A stretch of 64,000 nt of DNA from Pseudomonas frederiksbergensis (GTDB lineage Bacteria; Pseudomonadota; Gammaproteobacteria; Pseudomonadales; Pseudomonadaceae). The stretch covers positions 20,514 to 84,513 of the forward strand of contig NZ_MOBR01000045.1 in assembly GCF_003732705.1 (NCBI RefSeq), read 5' to 3'. Of the stretch, positions 42,600 through 51,478 are shown in pieces. The translations under genes were made by a program, and so were the position numbers. The notes beneath the pieces are model-generated. The model worked only from the letters and a program-made list of their open reading frames with translations, made no database searches and was not told the DNA's origin. Positions within the stretch are counted from its first letter, which is position 1; each line of letters starts with the position of its first letter.

Positions 42600-43418
42600 T
42601 TAGCGTTTCAGCGAAGCCGGCAGGTGCGGCTGGATCGCCGTCAGAACTGCCTTGAAGCATTTGGTGTTACCAGCAACGACGTGGCCTTTTTCAAGGAAGT
42701 CATGACCACCGGTGAAGTCACTCACCAAACCGCCGGCTTCCTGGATCAGCAGGGCGCCTGCAGCCATGTCCCACTCGGACAGGCCCGACTCCCAGAACGC
42801 GTCGAAACGACCGGCAGCCACGTAGGCCAGGTCCAGGCTGGCCGAGCCGGCGCGGCGGATGCCGGCAGTCTGGCCAACCAGGGCGCGGAACATACCCAGG
42901 TAGTTGTCGAGGTTGTCCATCTGGTCGTCACGGAACGGGAAACCGGTGCCGAGCAGGGCGCCGTCCAGGCTGGTGCGACCGCTGACGCGCAGGCGACGAC
43001 CGTTCAGTTGAGCGCCGCGACCACGGCTGGCGGTGAATTCTTCCTGGCGAACCGGGTCCAGAACTACAGCGTGTTCCAGGCGACCGCGGTATTTGCAGGC
43101 GATGCTGACAGCGAAGTGAGGAATGCCGCGCAGGAAGTTGGTGGTGCCGTCCAGTGGATCGATGATCCACAAGTACTCTTCACCTTCGATGCCGTTGCCG
43201 GCGTGCATGCCGGTTTCTTCACCGAGGATCGAGTGGTTCGGGTAAGCCTTGCGCAGCGCGTCGATGATTTTTTGCTCAGCGGCGCGATCCACCTCGGATA
43301 CGTAATCCTTGGCGTCTTTTTCGTCGACCTTGATGGTATCCAGGCGCTCGATGGAGCGGAAGATCAATTCACTGGCGCTGCGGGCGGCGCGCAGCGCGAT
43401 ATTCAGCATGGGCTGCAT
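42600..43418 (-). CDS. suhB: Inositol monophosphatase family protein SuhB
   Basis: This 272-residue Mg-dependent phosphatase of the inositol monophosphatase fold has the metal-binding motifs EETG (in LGEETGMH), DPLDGTTNFLRG and, near the C-terminus, WDMAAGALLIQEAGG. Bacterial SuhB also binds the rRNA antitermination complex. In Pseudomonas it affects virulence regulation, including T6SS and motility. It is transcribed away from trmJ, which starts 145 bp to the right. Confidence 0.96.
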   Translation of the reverse strand: MQPMLNIALRAARSASELIFRSIERLDTIKVDEKDAKDYVSEVDRAAEQKIIDALRKAYPNHSILGEETGMHAGNGIEGEEYLWIIDPLDGTTNFLRGIPHFAVSIACKYRGRLEHAVVLDPVRQEEFTASRGRGAQLNGRRLRVSGRTSLDGALLGTGFPFRDDQMDNLDNYLGMFRALVGQTAGIRRAGSASLDLAYVAAGRFDAFWESGLSEWDMAAGALLIQEAGGLVSDFTGGHDFLEKGHVVAGNTKCFKAVLTAIQPHLPASLKR

Positions 43419-43563
43419 GGATGTGTCACCTAAGGTTGTTAAAGAAAGCCGGGCATTCTATCAGAACTTTTCTACAGGTGAAGGTCGGTGTTCGCTTTCA
43501 TAGCTTAACGGTAGGATGAACTGTAAGATTCGGCTCCCCATTTTGTGTTCGAGAACGCCTCCC

Positions 43564-44334
43564 GTGCTGCATAACATTCGTGTCGTCCTGGTCAATACCA
43601 GCCACCCTGGCAACATCGGCGGGGCTGCGCGTGCCATGAAGAACATGGGCCTGTCGCGGCTGGTGCTGGTCGAACCGAGGTTGTTCCCGCATCACGAGGC
43701 GGATGCCCGCGCCTCCGGTGCCGGGGACATCCTTGAAAACGCGCAAGTCGTCGCCACCTTGGAAGATGCCTTGGTCGGCTGCAATCTGGTCCTCGGAACC
43801 AGCGCCCGTGACCGGCGCATTCCCTGGCCGCTGCTCGATCCCCGCGAATGCGGTACGAAAGTGGTCGAGGAAGCGGCGCAAGGTGCGGAAATCGCCCTGG
43901 TCTTTGGTCGTGAAGATTCCGGCCTGACCAATGAAGAGCTGCAGCGATGTCATTATCACGTGCACATCCCATCAGACCCTGAGTTCAGCTCGCTGAACCT
44001 TGGGGCAGCGGTGCAGGTGTTGAGTTATGAAGTGCGCATGTCCTGGCTCGCGGCCCAAGGTCAGCCGAGCAAGGTCGAGAAGGATGAAGTGGCGTCCACC
44101 AAAAGTGGCGAACTGGCGACCATGGATGAGCTGGAGCGATTCTATGAACACCTGGAGCAAACCCTGGTAGCCATTGAATTCCTCGACCCGGAAAAGCCGC
44201 GGCACTTGATGGCGCGCCTGCGTCGGTTGTACGGACGAAGCTCGGTCAGCCGGGCGGAAATGAATATATTGCGTGGCATCCTCACGGAAACCCAGAAAGC
44301 GGCCCGTGGCGAGCTTCTTAAGCGGAAGGATTAA
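43564..44334 (+). CDS. trmJ: tRNA (cytidine/uridine-32-2'-O)-methyltransferase TrmJ
   Basis: This SPOUT-class enzyme methylates the 2'-O of nucleotide 32 in tRNA anticodon loops. GTG 43564 gives 256 residues starting MLHNIRVVLVNTSHPGNIGG, the usual start of the family. An ATG 16 codons upstream adds a segment not seen in relatives. SPOUT knot residues are visible in LVLGTSARDRR, ALVFGREDSGLTNEEL and IPSDPEFSSLNLGAAVQVL. It ends two bases before cysE. Confidence 0.95.
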   Translation: MLHNIRVVLVNTSHPGNIGGAARAMKNMGLSRLVLVEPRLFPHHEADARASGAGDILENAQVVATLEDALVGCNLVLGTSARDRRIPWPLLDPRECGTKVVEEAAQGAEIALVFGREDSGLTNEELQRCHYHVHIPSDPEFSSLNLGAAVQVLSYEVRMSWLAAQGQPSKVEKDEVASTKSGELATMDELERFYEHLEQTLVAIEFLDPEKPRHLMARLRRLYGRSSVSRAEMNILRGILTETQKAARGELLKRKD

Positions 44335-44336
44335 AA

Positions 44337-45113
44337 ATGTTCGAGCGTTTGCGTGAAGATATCCAGAGTGTTTTCCATCGTGATCCGGCTGCGCGTAACG
44401 CTTTTGAAGTCCTGACTTGCTACCCCGGCATGCATGCCATCTGGATTCATCGCCTGTCGTCGGCCCTGTGGGGCATGGGCTGGAAGTGGCTGGCGCGGTT
44501 GGTATCGAACTTCGGCCGTTGGTTGACCGGGATCGAGATTCACCCGGGAGCCAAGGTCGGTCGTCGCTTCTTTATTGACCACGGCATGGGCATTGTCATC
44601 GGTGAAACCGCCGAAATCGGCAATGACGTCACCCTGTATCAGGGCGTGACCCTGGGCGGCACCAGTTGGAACAAGGGCAAGCGTCATCCGACCCTGGAAG
44701 ACGGAGTTGTGGTGGGGGCGGGCGCCAAGGTGCTCGGGCCGTTCACAGTGGGCGCCGGGGCCAAGGTGGGTTCCAATGCGGTGGTGACCAAGGCCGTGCC
44801 GCCGGGTGCGACAGTGGTCGGGATTCCAGGGCGGATCATCGTCAAGTCCGATGATGAGCTGGACGCCAAGCGCAAGGCCATGGCCGAGAAAATCGGCTTC
44901 GATGCTTATGGTGTCGGCGAAGACATGCCCGACCCGGTGGCGCGTGCCATTGGTCAACTGCTGGATCACCTGCAAGCGGTCGATGGTCGTCTGGAAGGCA
45001 TGTGTGGCGCGCTGAAGGATCTGGGCAGTAACTACTGCGCCAAGGATTTGCCTGAGCTGCGTGAAGAAGACTTCGCCTGCGTAAAAGACAAAGACGAAAC
45101 CAAGGCTGGCTAG
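44337..45113 (+). CDS. cysE: Serine O-acetyltransferase
   Basis: CysE makes O-acetylserine from serine and acetyl-CoA, the first step of cysteine synthesis. It supplies the cysteine used by the isc operon downstream. The 258-residue protein has the N-terminal helical part (MFERLREDIQSVFHRDPAAR) and a left-handed beta-helix of hexapeptides, with the catalytic region FFIDHGMGIVIGETAEIGND and GVTLGGTSWNKGKRHP. The C-terminal 50 residues are the variable tail that binds cysteine synthase in relatives. Confidence 0.96.
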   Translation: MFERLREDIQSVFHRDPAARNAFEVLTCYPGMHAIWIHRLSSALWGMGWKWLARLVSNFGRWLTGIEIHPGAKVGRRFFIDHGMGIVIGETAEIGNDVTLYQGVTLGGTSWNKGKRHPTLEDGVVVGAGAKVLGPFTVGAGAKVGSNAVVTKAVPPGATVVGIPGRIIVKSDDELDAKRKAMAEKIGFDAYGVGEDMPDPVARAIGQLLDHLQAVDGRLEGMCGALKDLGSNYCAKDLPELREEDFACVKDKDETKAG

Positions 45114-45127
45114 ACCGCGCTGATCCC

Positions 45128-45190
45128 TTCGCGGGCGAGCCTCGCTCTTACAGGGGAGCAATCCATGTAGGAGCGAGGCTTGCCCGCGAA
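45128..45190. repeat. REPIN between cysE and iscR
   Basis: TTCGCGGGCGAGCCTCGCTC (continuing TTACA) and a near-perfect inverse ending at 45190 form a paired REP element with a short spacer. Confidence 0.8.
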
Positions 45191-45285
45191 GAACGATAAC
45201 GCGCATTTACTGGTGGTACGCCGCCAGCCTTTGCTATGATGCGCGCGCTCTTTTGCGGGTAAACCTGACTAAAGTACTAGGTCTT

Positions 45286-45318
45286 ATAGTTGACTTAAAT
45301 ACTCGGGAATAGCATACT
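45286..45318 (+). promoter_or_regulatory. isc promoter with IscR type 1 site
   Basis: ATAGTTGACTTAAATACTCG (45286 onward, continuing GGAATA) matches the IscR type 1 consensus closely. It overlaps a sigma-70 promoter, -35 TTGACT (45290-45295), 17-bp spacer, -10 CATACT (45313-45318). Cluster-loaded IscR would block RNA polymerase here, giving feedback control of iron-sulfur assembly. Confidence 0.8.
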
Positions 45319-45350
45319 CGCCCCCATTCCGAACTCCGTGGTAATTGTCC

Positions 45351-45842
45351 ATGAGACTGACTACAAAAGGCCGATACGCCGTGACCGCCATGCTTGACCT
45401 GGCGTTGCATGCGCAGCACGGGCCGGTGTCCCTGGCCGATATCTCCGAGCGCCAAGGCATCTCCCTGTCCTACCTCGAACAGCTTTTCGCCAAATTGCGT
45501 CGTAGCAATCTGGTCTCCAGCGTTCGTGGTCCGGGCGGCGGTTACCAACTGTCCCGCGACATGCAGGGCATCCAGGTCGCCCAAGTGATCGATGCGGTAA
45601 ACGAATCGGTCGATGCAACCAAATGCCAGGGGCAGGGTGATTGCCATCAAGGCGACACCTGTCTGACCCACCACTTGTGGTGCGATCTGAGCCTGCAGAT
45701 TCACGAATTTCTGAGTGGTATCAGCTTGGCTGACCTTGTGACTCGCCGTGAGGTGCAAGAAGTAGCCCAGCGTCAGGACCAGCGCCGTTGCAATGGCAAG
45801 GCGCCACGCCTGGACAAGATTGAAGCGTCCGCCGTCGAATGA
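45351..45842 (+). CDS. iscR: Iron-sulfur cluster regulator IscR
   Basis: This 163-residue Rrf2-family repressor senses iron-sulfur status. It starts at ATG 45351 (MRLTTKGRYAVTAMLDLALH), with the winged helix recognition helix around ISLSYLEQLFAKLR. The 2Fe-2S ligands are three Cys in CQGQGDCHQGDTC with a nearby His. The holo form represses the isc operon through the site at 45286. iscS follows after 50 bp. Confidence 0.97.
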   Translation: MRLTTKGRYAVTAMLDLALHAQHGPVSLADISERQGISLSYLEQLFAKLRRSNLVSSVRGPGGGYQLSRDMQGIQVAQVIDAVNESVDATKCQGQGDCHQGDTCLTHHLWCDLSLQIHEFLSGISLADLVTRREVQEVAQRQDQRRCNGKAPRLDKIEASAVE

Positions 45843-45892
45843 CAGCCAAAGAGCTAGCGGCACGCCAGCCAGCCTGATTTAGGAGATAGTCC

Positions 45893-47107
45893 ATGAAATT
45901 GCCGATTTACCTTGATTACTCTGCGACCACCCCGGTTGATCCGCGTGTCGCGCAAAAGATGAGTGAATGCCTGCTGGTCGACGGAAACTTCGGTAACCCG
46001 GCGTCCCGTTCCCACGTGTTCGGCTGGAAAGCTGAAGAGTCCGTCGAAAACGCCCGTCGTCAGGTCGCCGACCTGGTCAACGCCGACCCGCGTGAAATCG
46101 TCTGGACCTCCGGTGCCACCGAGTCCGACAACCTGGCAATCAAGGGTGCGGCGCATTTTTATGCGACCAAAGGCAAACACCTGATCACCACCAAGATTGA
46201 GCACAAGGCTGTCCTCGACACCATGCGCCAACTGGAACGTGAAGGCTTCGAAGTGACTTACATCGAGCCGCGCACCGATGGTCTGGTGACCCCGGAGATG
46301 GTCGAAGCTGCCCTGCGTGACGACACCATCCTGGTTTCGATCATGCACGTGAACAACGAAATCGGCACCGTCAACGACATCGCAGCCATCGGCGAGCTGA
46401 CCCGCTCCAAGGGTATTCTGTTCCACGTTGACGCGGCTCAGTCCACCGGCAAGGTCGACATCGACCTGTCGAAGCTGAAAGTCGACATGATGTCGTTCTC
46501 TGCCCACAAGACCTACGGTCCTAAAGGTATCGGCGCACTCTACGTCAGCCGCAAGCCGCGTGTTCGCATCGAAGCGACCATGCACGGCGGCGGTCACGAA
46601 CGTGGCATGCGTTCCGGCACCCTGGCGACCCACCAGATTGTCGGCATGGGCGAAGCCTTCCGCGTAGCCAAGGAAGACATGGCTGCCGAGAACGTGCGCA
46701 TCAAAGCCTTGAGCGACCGCTTCTTCAAACAGGTCGAAGGCCTGGAAGAGCTGTACATCAACGGCAGCATGACCGCCCGCGTACCGCACAACCTGAACCT
46801 GAGCTTCAATTACGTTGAAGGCGAGTCGCTGATCATGGCCCTCAAGGATCTGGCGGTTTCGTCCGGTTCGGCCTGCACCTCGGCTTCCCTGGAGCCTTCG
46901 TACGTACTGCGCGCCCTGGGCCGCAACGACGAACTGGCACACAGCTCGATTCGCTTCACCTTCGGCCGTTTCACCACCGAAGAAGAGATCGACTACGCCG
47001 CGCAGAAAGTCTGCGAGGCCGTTACCAAGCTGCGCACTCTGTCGCCGCTGTGGGACATGTACAAAGACGGTGTCGACATTTCGAAAATCGAGTGGGCGGC
47101 ACACTGA
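45893..47107 (+). CDS. iscS: Cysteine desulfurase IscS
   Basis: IscS is the PLP enzyme that removes sulfur from cysteine as a persulfide for cluster assembly, tRNA thiolation and other paths. The 404-residue protein has the PLP lysine in FSAHKTYGPKGIGAL and the catalytic cysteine loop SSGSACTSASLEPSYVL. Its length equals that of E. coli IscS, and the C-terminus (WAAH) binds IscU in relatives. It is the second gene of a complete isc operon. Confidence 0.98.
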   Translation: MKLPIYLDYSATTPVDPRVAQKMSECLLVDGNFGNPASRSHVFGWKAEESVENARRQVADLVNADPREIVWTSGATESDNLAIKGAAHFYATKGKHLITTKIEHKAVLDTMRQLEREGFEVTYIEPRTDGLVTPEMVEAALRDDTILVSIMHVNNEIGTVNDIAAIGELTRSKGILFHVDAAQSTGKVDIDLSKLKVDMMSFSAHKTYGPKGIGALYVSRKPRVRIEATMHGGGHERGMRSGTLATHQIVGMGEAFRVAKEDMAAENVRIKALSDRFFKQVEGLEELYINGSMTARVPHNLNLSFNYVEGESLIMALKDLAVSSGSACTSASLEPSYVLRALGRNDELAHSSIRFTFGRFTTEEEIDYAAQKVCEAVTKLRTLSPLWDMYKDGVDISKIEWAAH

Positions 47108-47190
47108 TTTCAAGTCGCCGCAAACCGGCCCTGTGAACTCAGGTTTATGGGGCTCAAGAGCGACTCTCTGATGAGTGAGGATTAAGAATC

Positions 47191-47577
47191 ATGGCTTACA
47201 GCGAAAAGGTCATCGACCACTACGAGAACCCGCGCAACGTCGGCAAGATGGACGCGGAAGACCCGGATGTCGGCACTGGCATGGTCGGCGCTCCGGCGTG
47301 CGGCGACGTGATGCGTCTGCAGATCAAGGTTAACGAGCAAGGCATCATCGAAGACGCCAAGTTCAAGACCTACGGTTGCGGTTCGGCTATCGCCTCCAGC
47401 TCCCTGGCGACCGAGTGGATGAAAGGCAAGACTCTGGATGAAGCAGAGACCATCAAGAACACTCAGCTAGCCGAAGAACTGGCCTTGCCGCCAGTGAAAA
47501 TTCACTGCTCCGTACTTGCTGAAGACGCTATCAAAGCGGCCGTTCGCGACTACAAGCAGAAGAAAGGCTTGATCTAA
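47191..47577 (+). CDS. iscU: Iron-sulfur cluster scaffold IscU
   Basis: This 128-residue scaffold builds 2Fe-2S and 4Fe-4S clusters with sulfur from IscS. The three conserved cysteines are visible in GAPACGDVMRLQ, KTYGCGSAIASS and VKIHCSVLAED. The HscA-binding motif LPPVK directly precedes the last of them. The residues match the canonical protein throughout. Confidence 0.98.
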   Translation: MAYSEKVIDHYENPRNVGKMDAEDPDVGTGMVGAPACGDVMRLQIKVNEQGIIEDAKFKTYGCGSAIASSSLATEWMKGKTLDEAETIKNTQLAEELALPPVKIHCSVLAEDAIKAAVRDYKQKKGLI

Positions 47578-47605
47578 GCATTGGGCGACGAGTAAGGAGT
47601 CAACG

Positions 47606-47929
47606 ATGGCTATCAGCATGACAGAAGCGGCAGCTCAACACGTGCGACGCTCCCTCAACGGGCGCGGCAAAGGTGAAGGGATTCGTCTGGGTGTTCGCAC
47701 CACAGGCTGTTCCGGCCTTGCCTACGTGCTGGAGTTTGTCGACGAGGTGGTTGCAGAGGATCAGGTGTTCGAGAGTCACGGCGAGAAAGTGATCATCGAC
47801 CCTAAGAGCCTGTCCTACCTGGACGGCACCGAGCTCGATTTCGTCAAGGAAGGGTTGAACGAAGGCTTCAAGTTCAACAATCCCAACGTACGCGGTGAGT
47901 GTGGCTGCGGCGAAAGCTTCAACATCTGA
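47606..47929 (+). CDS. iscA: A-type iron-sulfur carrier IscA
   Basis: This 107-residue carrier starts MAISMTEAAAQHVRRSLNGR and has the three cluster-binding cysteines in TTGCSGLAYVLEF and the C-terminal CGCGESF. It passes clusters to apo-proteins or matures 4Fe-4S clusters. hscB starts eight bases after its stop. Confidence 0.97.
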   Translation: MAISMTEAAAQHVRRSLNGRGKGEGIRLGVRTTGCSGLAYVLEFVDEVVAEDQVFESHGEKVIIDPKSLSYLDGTELDFVKEGLNEGFKFNNPNVRGECGCGESFNI

Positions 47930-47937
47930 GGCTGCGC

Positions 47938-48459
47938 GTGGGTATTCCTTGTCATTTCGCTTTATTTGAACTGCAGCCGAGCTTCCGTCTGGATCTCGAG
48001 CAGTTGGCCACGCGCTATCGTGAGTTGGCGCGCGGTGTTCATCCAGACCGCTTTGCCGACGCTCCCGAGCGCGAGCAGCGGCTGGCGCTCGAGCAATCCG
48101 CGAACCTCAACGAGGCCTACCAGACGCTCAAAAGCCCCCCGAAACGCGCGCGCTACTTGCTCGCCATGGGTGGTCGCGAGTTGCCGCTGGAGGTCACGGT
48201 GCATGATCCGGAGTTTCTTCTGCAGCAGATGCAATGGCGCGAAGAGCTCGAAGACCTGCAAGACAGCGCCGACCTGGCCGGCATTGCCGTGTTCAAGCGT
48301 CGCTTGAAGGTTGCGCAGGATGAACTGAACGAAAGCTTCGCAGCCTGTTGGGATGATGCAGCGCAACGTGAACAGGCCGAACGCCTGATGCGGCGCATGC
48401 AGTTCCTCGACAAGCTCACCTACGAAGTGCGCCAGTTAGAAGAGCGCCTCGACGATTAA
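47938..48459 (+). CDS. hscB: J-domain co-chaperone HscB
   Basis: This 173-residue co-chaperone starts at GTG 47938 (MGIPCHFALFELQPSFRLDL). Starts further upstream would lie inside iscA. The N-terminal J domain has the HPD motif in ARGVHPDRFAD, which stimulates HscA ATPase. The C-terminal three-helix domain (about 90-170) binds IscU. It delivers loaded IscU to HscA for cluster release. Confidence 0.96.
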   Translation: MGIPCHFALFELQPSFRLDLEQLATRYRELARGVHPDRFADAPEREQRLALEQSANLNEAYQTLKSPPKRARYLLAMGGRELPLEVTVHDPEFLLQQMQWREELEDLQDSADLAGIAVFKRRLKVAQDELNESFAACWDDAAQREQAERLMRRMQFLDKLTYEVRQLEERLDD

Positions 48460-48510
48460 CCCAGTGCCGCTCCGGTCGCACGCCTGATATACAGATAAGT
48501 CCTGATAACG

Positions 48511-50376
48511 ATGGCCCTACTGCAGATCGCCGAACCCGGCCAAAGTCCTCAACCGCACCAGCGTCGTCTGGCTGTGGGGATCGACTTGGGCACTACCAAT
48601 TCGCTGGTCGCTGCATTGCGCAGTGGTCTTTCCGAGCCTCTGGCTGACGCTAAAGGGCAGGTCATCCTGCCGTCTGCCGTGCGCTATCACGCCGATCGCG
48701 TGGAAGTGGGCGAATCCGCCAAGCTGTCGGCCGCTACCGATCCCTTGAACACCGTGCTGTCGGTCAAGCGCTTGATGGGTCGTGGTCTGTCCGACGTCAA
48801 GCAATTGGGCGACCAACTGCCGTACCGCTTTGTCGGTGGCGAGTCGCACATGCCGTTCATCGACACCGTGCAAGGCCCAAAAAGCCCGGTCGAAGTCTCC
48901 GCCGAAATCCTCAAGGTGCTGCGTCAGCGCGCCGAGGCGACGTTGGGCGGTGAATTGGTCGGCGCGGTGATCACCGTTCCAGCCTATTTCGACGACGCTC
49001 AACGCCAAGCCACCAAGGACGCGGCCAAACTGGCCGGCCTCAACGTGCTGCGTTTGCTCAATGAGCCTACTGCCGCTGCGGTGGCTTACGGTCTGGACCA
49101 ACATGCCGAAGGCCTGGTCGCCATTTATGACCTGGGCGGCGGCACTTTCGATATTTCGATTCTGCGCCTGACCGGCGGTGTGTTCGAAGTGCTGGCCACC
49201 GGGGGCGACAGTGCCCTGGGCGGCGATGACTTCGACCACGCCATCGCTGGCTGGATCATCGAGAGCGCGGGTTTGTCCGCCGACCTTGATCCGGGCGCGC
49301 AACGCAATCTGCTGCAAACTGCCTGTGCGGCCAAAGAAGCGCTGACCACTGTGGCGACCGTTGAAGTTGCTTATGGTGACTGGAAAGCCCAGTTGACCCG
49401 CGAAGCCTTCGATGCGCTGATTGAGCCGATGGTCGCTCGCAGCCTCAAAGCCTGCCGCCGCGCCGTGCGTGATTCCGGCATCGAGCTGGAAGAAGTGCAC
49501 GCCGTGGTCATGGTCGGTGGTTCGACTCGTGTTCCTCGTGTTCGCGAAGCCGTCGCCGAAGCCTTCGGTCGCCAACCGCTGACCGAAATCGACCCGGATC
49601 AAGTGGTGGCCATCGGTGCCGCGATTCAGGCCGATACATTGGCTGGCAATAAGCGCGATGGCGGCGAATTGCTGCTGCTCGACGTGATTCCGTTGTCCCT
49701 GGGGCTGGAAACCATGGGCGGTCTGATGGAGAAGGTGATTCCGCGCAACACCACCATCCCCGTCGCTCGCGCCCAGGACTTCACCACCTATAAAGACGGC
49801 CAGTCGGCCATGGCGATTCACGTGTTGCAGGGTGAGCGCGAGCTGATCAGCGACTGCCGCTCCCTGGCCCGCTTCGAACTGCGCGGCATTCCAGCGATGG
49901 TGGCCGGTGCGGCGAAGATTCGCGTGACCTTCCAGGTCGATGCCGACGGTCTGCTCAGTGTCGCCGCCCGCGAACTGGGTTCGGGCGTTGAAGCCAGCAT
50001 CCAGGTCAAACCGTCCTACGGCCTGACTGACGGTGAAATCACCAAGATGCTCAAGGATTCGTTCGAGTACGCCAACAACGACAAAGTCGCCCGCGTGTTG
50101 CGTGAGCAGCAAGTCGATGCCCAGCGCCTGATCGAAGCGGTGCAGGGCGCCCTCGATGTCGACGGCGAACGTCTGCTCGACGCCGAAGAGCGCATGGTCA
50201 TCGAGTTGCAGATGCAGGAACTGACCGAATTGATGAAAGGCACCGATGGTTATGCCATCGAGCAGCAGACCAAGCGTCTGTCGCAAGTGACCGATGCCTT
50301 TGCTGCCCGCCGCCTGGACTCGACGGTGAAAGCCGCGCTGGCGGGGCGCAACCTGAATGAAATCGAGGATAACTGA
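48511..50376 (+). CDS. hscA: Hsp70-type chaperone HscA
   Basis: This 621-residue specialised Hsp70 acts on IscU. The N-terminal ATPase domain has VGIDLGTTNSLVA, YDLGGGTFDISIL and VVMVGGSTRVPRVR. The substrate-binding domain starts near residue 390 (LLLDVIPLSLGLETMGGLME), and a helical lid ends the protein. Its TGA stop shares bases with the fdx start. Confidence 0.97.
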   Translation: MALLQIAEPGQSPQPHQRRLAVGIDLGTTNSLVAALRSGLSEPLADAKGQVILPSAVRYHADRVEVGESAKLSAATDPLNTVLSVKRLMGRGLSDVKQLGDQLPYRFVGGESHMPFIDTVQGPKSPVEVSAEILKVLRQRAEATLGGELVGAVITVPAYFDDAQRQATKDAAKLAGLNVLRLLNEPTAAAVAYGLDQHAEGLVAIYDLGGGTFDISILRLTGGVFEVLATGGDSALGGDDFDHAIAGWIIESAGLSADLDPGAQRNLLQTACAAKEALTTVATVEVAYGDWKAQLTREAFDALIEPMVARSLKACRRAVRDSGIELEEVHAVVMVGGSTRVPRVREAVAEAFGRQPLTEIDPDQVVAIGAAIQADTLAGNKRDGGELLLLDVIPLSLGLETMGGLMEKVIPRNTTIPVARAQDFTTYKDGQSAMAIHVLQGERELISDCRSLARFELRGIPAMVAGAAKIRVTFQVDADGLLSVAARELGSGVEASIQVKPSYGLTDGEITKMLKDSFEYANNDKVARVLREQQVDAQRLIEAVQGALDVDGERLLDAEERMVIELQMQELTELMKGTDGYAIEQQTKRLSQVTDAFAARRLDSTVKAALAGRNLNEIEDN

Positions 50377-50717
50377 TGCCGCAGGTCATTTTTCTGCCAC
50401 ACGATAAGTTTTGCCCGGACGGTATGGTTGTGGAGGCTGAGCCCGGTACTTCCATTCTCGAGCTGGCCCATGAACACCATATCGAGATGGAGAGCGCCTG
50501 CGGCGGCGTATGCGCTTGCACCACGTGTCACTGCATCATTCGTGAAGGCTTTGACTCGCTGGAAGAAGCCGACGAACTGGAAGAAGACTTTCTTGATCGG
50601 GCCTGGGGTCTGGAGGCGCAATCTCGTCTAGCCTGTCAGGCACTCGTCGGGAATGAAGACCTGACCGTCGAGATTCCGAAATACTCGCTCAACCATGCTG
50701 CCGAAGCGCCGCACTGA
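50376..50717 (+). CDS. fdx: ISC-system 2Fe-2S ferredoxin
   Basis: This 113-residue adrenodoxin-type ferredoxin supplies electrons for cluster assembly. The ligands are in ESACGGVCACTTCHC (Cys-x5-Cys-x2-Cys) and a later Cys in RLACQALVG. Its ATG overlaps the hscA stop. The C-terminal acidic patch typical of IscS-binding ferredoxins is present (DELEEDFLDRAWGLE). Confidence 0.97.
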   Translation: MPQVIFLPHDKFCPDGMVVEAEPGTSILELAHEHHIEMESACGGVCACTTCHCIIREGFDSLEEADELEEDFLDRAWGLEAQSRLACQALVGNEDLTVEIPKYSLNHAAEAPH

Positions 50718-50731
50718 TTCAAGGAATTGTC

Positions 50732-50932
50732 ATGAGTCTGAAATGGGTTGATGTGCTGGAAATCGCGATCCAACTGGCTGAATCCAAGCCGGATGTGGAC
50801 CCGCGTTACGTGAACTTCGTCGATCTGCACAAATGGGTGCTGGCATTGCCGGAGTTCAGCGATGATCCGACCCGCGGTGGCGAGAAGGTGCTTGAAGCCA
50901 TTCAGGCGGCCTGGATCGAAGAAGCAGACTGA
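50732..50932 (+). CDS. iscX: IscS-binding protein IscX
   Basis: This 66-residue acidic protein (MSLKWVDVLEIAIQLAESKP) contains the conserved DPRYVNFVDLHKWVLALPEF. IscX binds IscS and modulates its activity or supplies iron. It is the last gene of the isc operon, followed by the hairpin at 50966-50988. Confidence 0.96.
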   Translation: MSLKWVDVLEIAIQLAESKPDVDPRYVNFVDLHKWVLALPEFSDDPTRGGEKVLEAIQAAWIEEAD

Positions 50933-50965
50933 GTCTGCGCCGTACGCAGTTAGGCAATACCAAAG

Positions 50966-50988
50966 AACCCGCGTATAATTCGCGGGTT
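50966..50988 (+). terminator. isc terminator hairpin with embedded ndk -10 box
   Basis: AACCCGCG and CGCGGGTT pair around a loop that contains TATAAT (50974-50979), with TAATTTTT following. The stem can terminate isc transcripts, and the loop offers a perfect -10 for ndk. A weak -35 (TTAGGC, 50950-50955) lies 18 bp upstream. Confidence 0.65.
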
Positions 50989-51024
50989 TAATTTTTCACA
51001 AATTACCGTTTCTGGAGTTACACC

Positions 51025-51450
51025 ATGGCTGTTCAACGTACTTTCTCCATCATCAAGCCTGACGCTGTTGCAAAAAACGTTATTGGCGAGATCACCACTC
51101 GTTTTGAAAAAGCTGGCCTGCGCGTTGTAGCTTCGAAACTGAAGCAACTGTCCAAAGCCGAAGCTGAAGGCTTCTACGCTGAACACAGCGCTCGCGGTTT
51201 CTTCGGCGACCTGGTTGCTTTCATGATCTCCGGCCCGGTTGTTGTTCAGGTTCTGGAAGGCGAAAACGCTATCGCTCTGAACCGTGAGCTGATGGGCGCT
51301 ACCAACCCTAAAGAAGCTGCTGCCGGCACCATCCGCGCTGACTTCGCTGATTCCATCGACGCCAACGCCGTACACGGTTCGGACTCCGAAGCCGCTGCTG
51401 CTCGCGAAATCTCGTACTTCTTCGCAGCTACTGAAGTAACCACTCGCTAA
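51025..51450 (+). CDS. ndk: Nucleoside diphosphate kinase
   Basis: This 141-residue enzyme balances nucleoside triphosphates by phosphate transfer through a histidine. It starts MAVQRTFSIIKPDAVAKNVI, and the active site is in SIDANAVHGSDSEAAAAREI with the phospho-His. It has its own likely promoter inside the isc terminator and is followed after ten bases by the rlmN frame. Confidence 0.97.
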   Translation: MAVQRTFSIIKPDAVAKNVIGEITTRFEKAGLRVVASKLKQLSKAEAEGFYAEHSARGFFGDLVAFMISGPVVVQVLEGENAIALNRELMGATNPKEAAAGTIRADFADSIDANAVHGSDSEAAAAREISYFFAATEVTTR

Positions 51451-51478
51451 GCATTGGCTTATGAGTGAAGGTGAATCC

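Noticed and set aside
48517..50286. 589-residue minus-strand frame opposite hscA
   Set aside because: This is an antisense shadow of a housekeeping chaperone. Similar long shadows lie opposite secD, secF, tgt, iscS, hisS, der and the aminotransferase.
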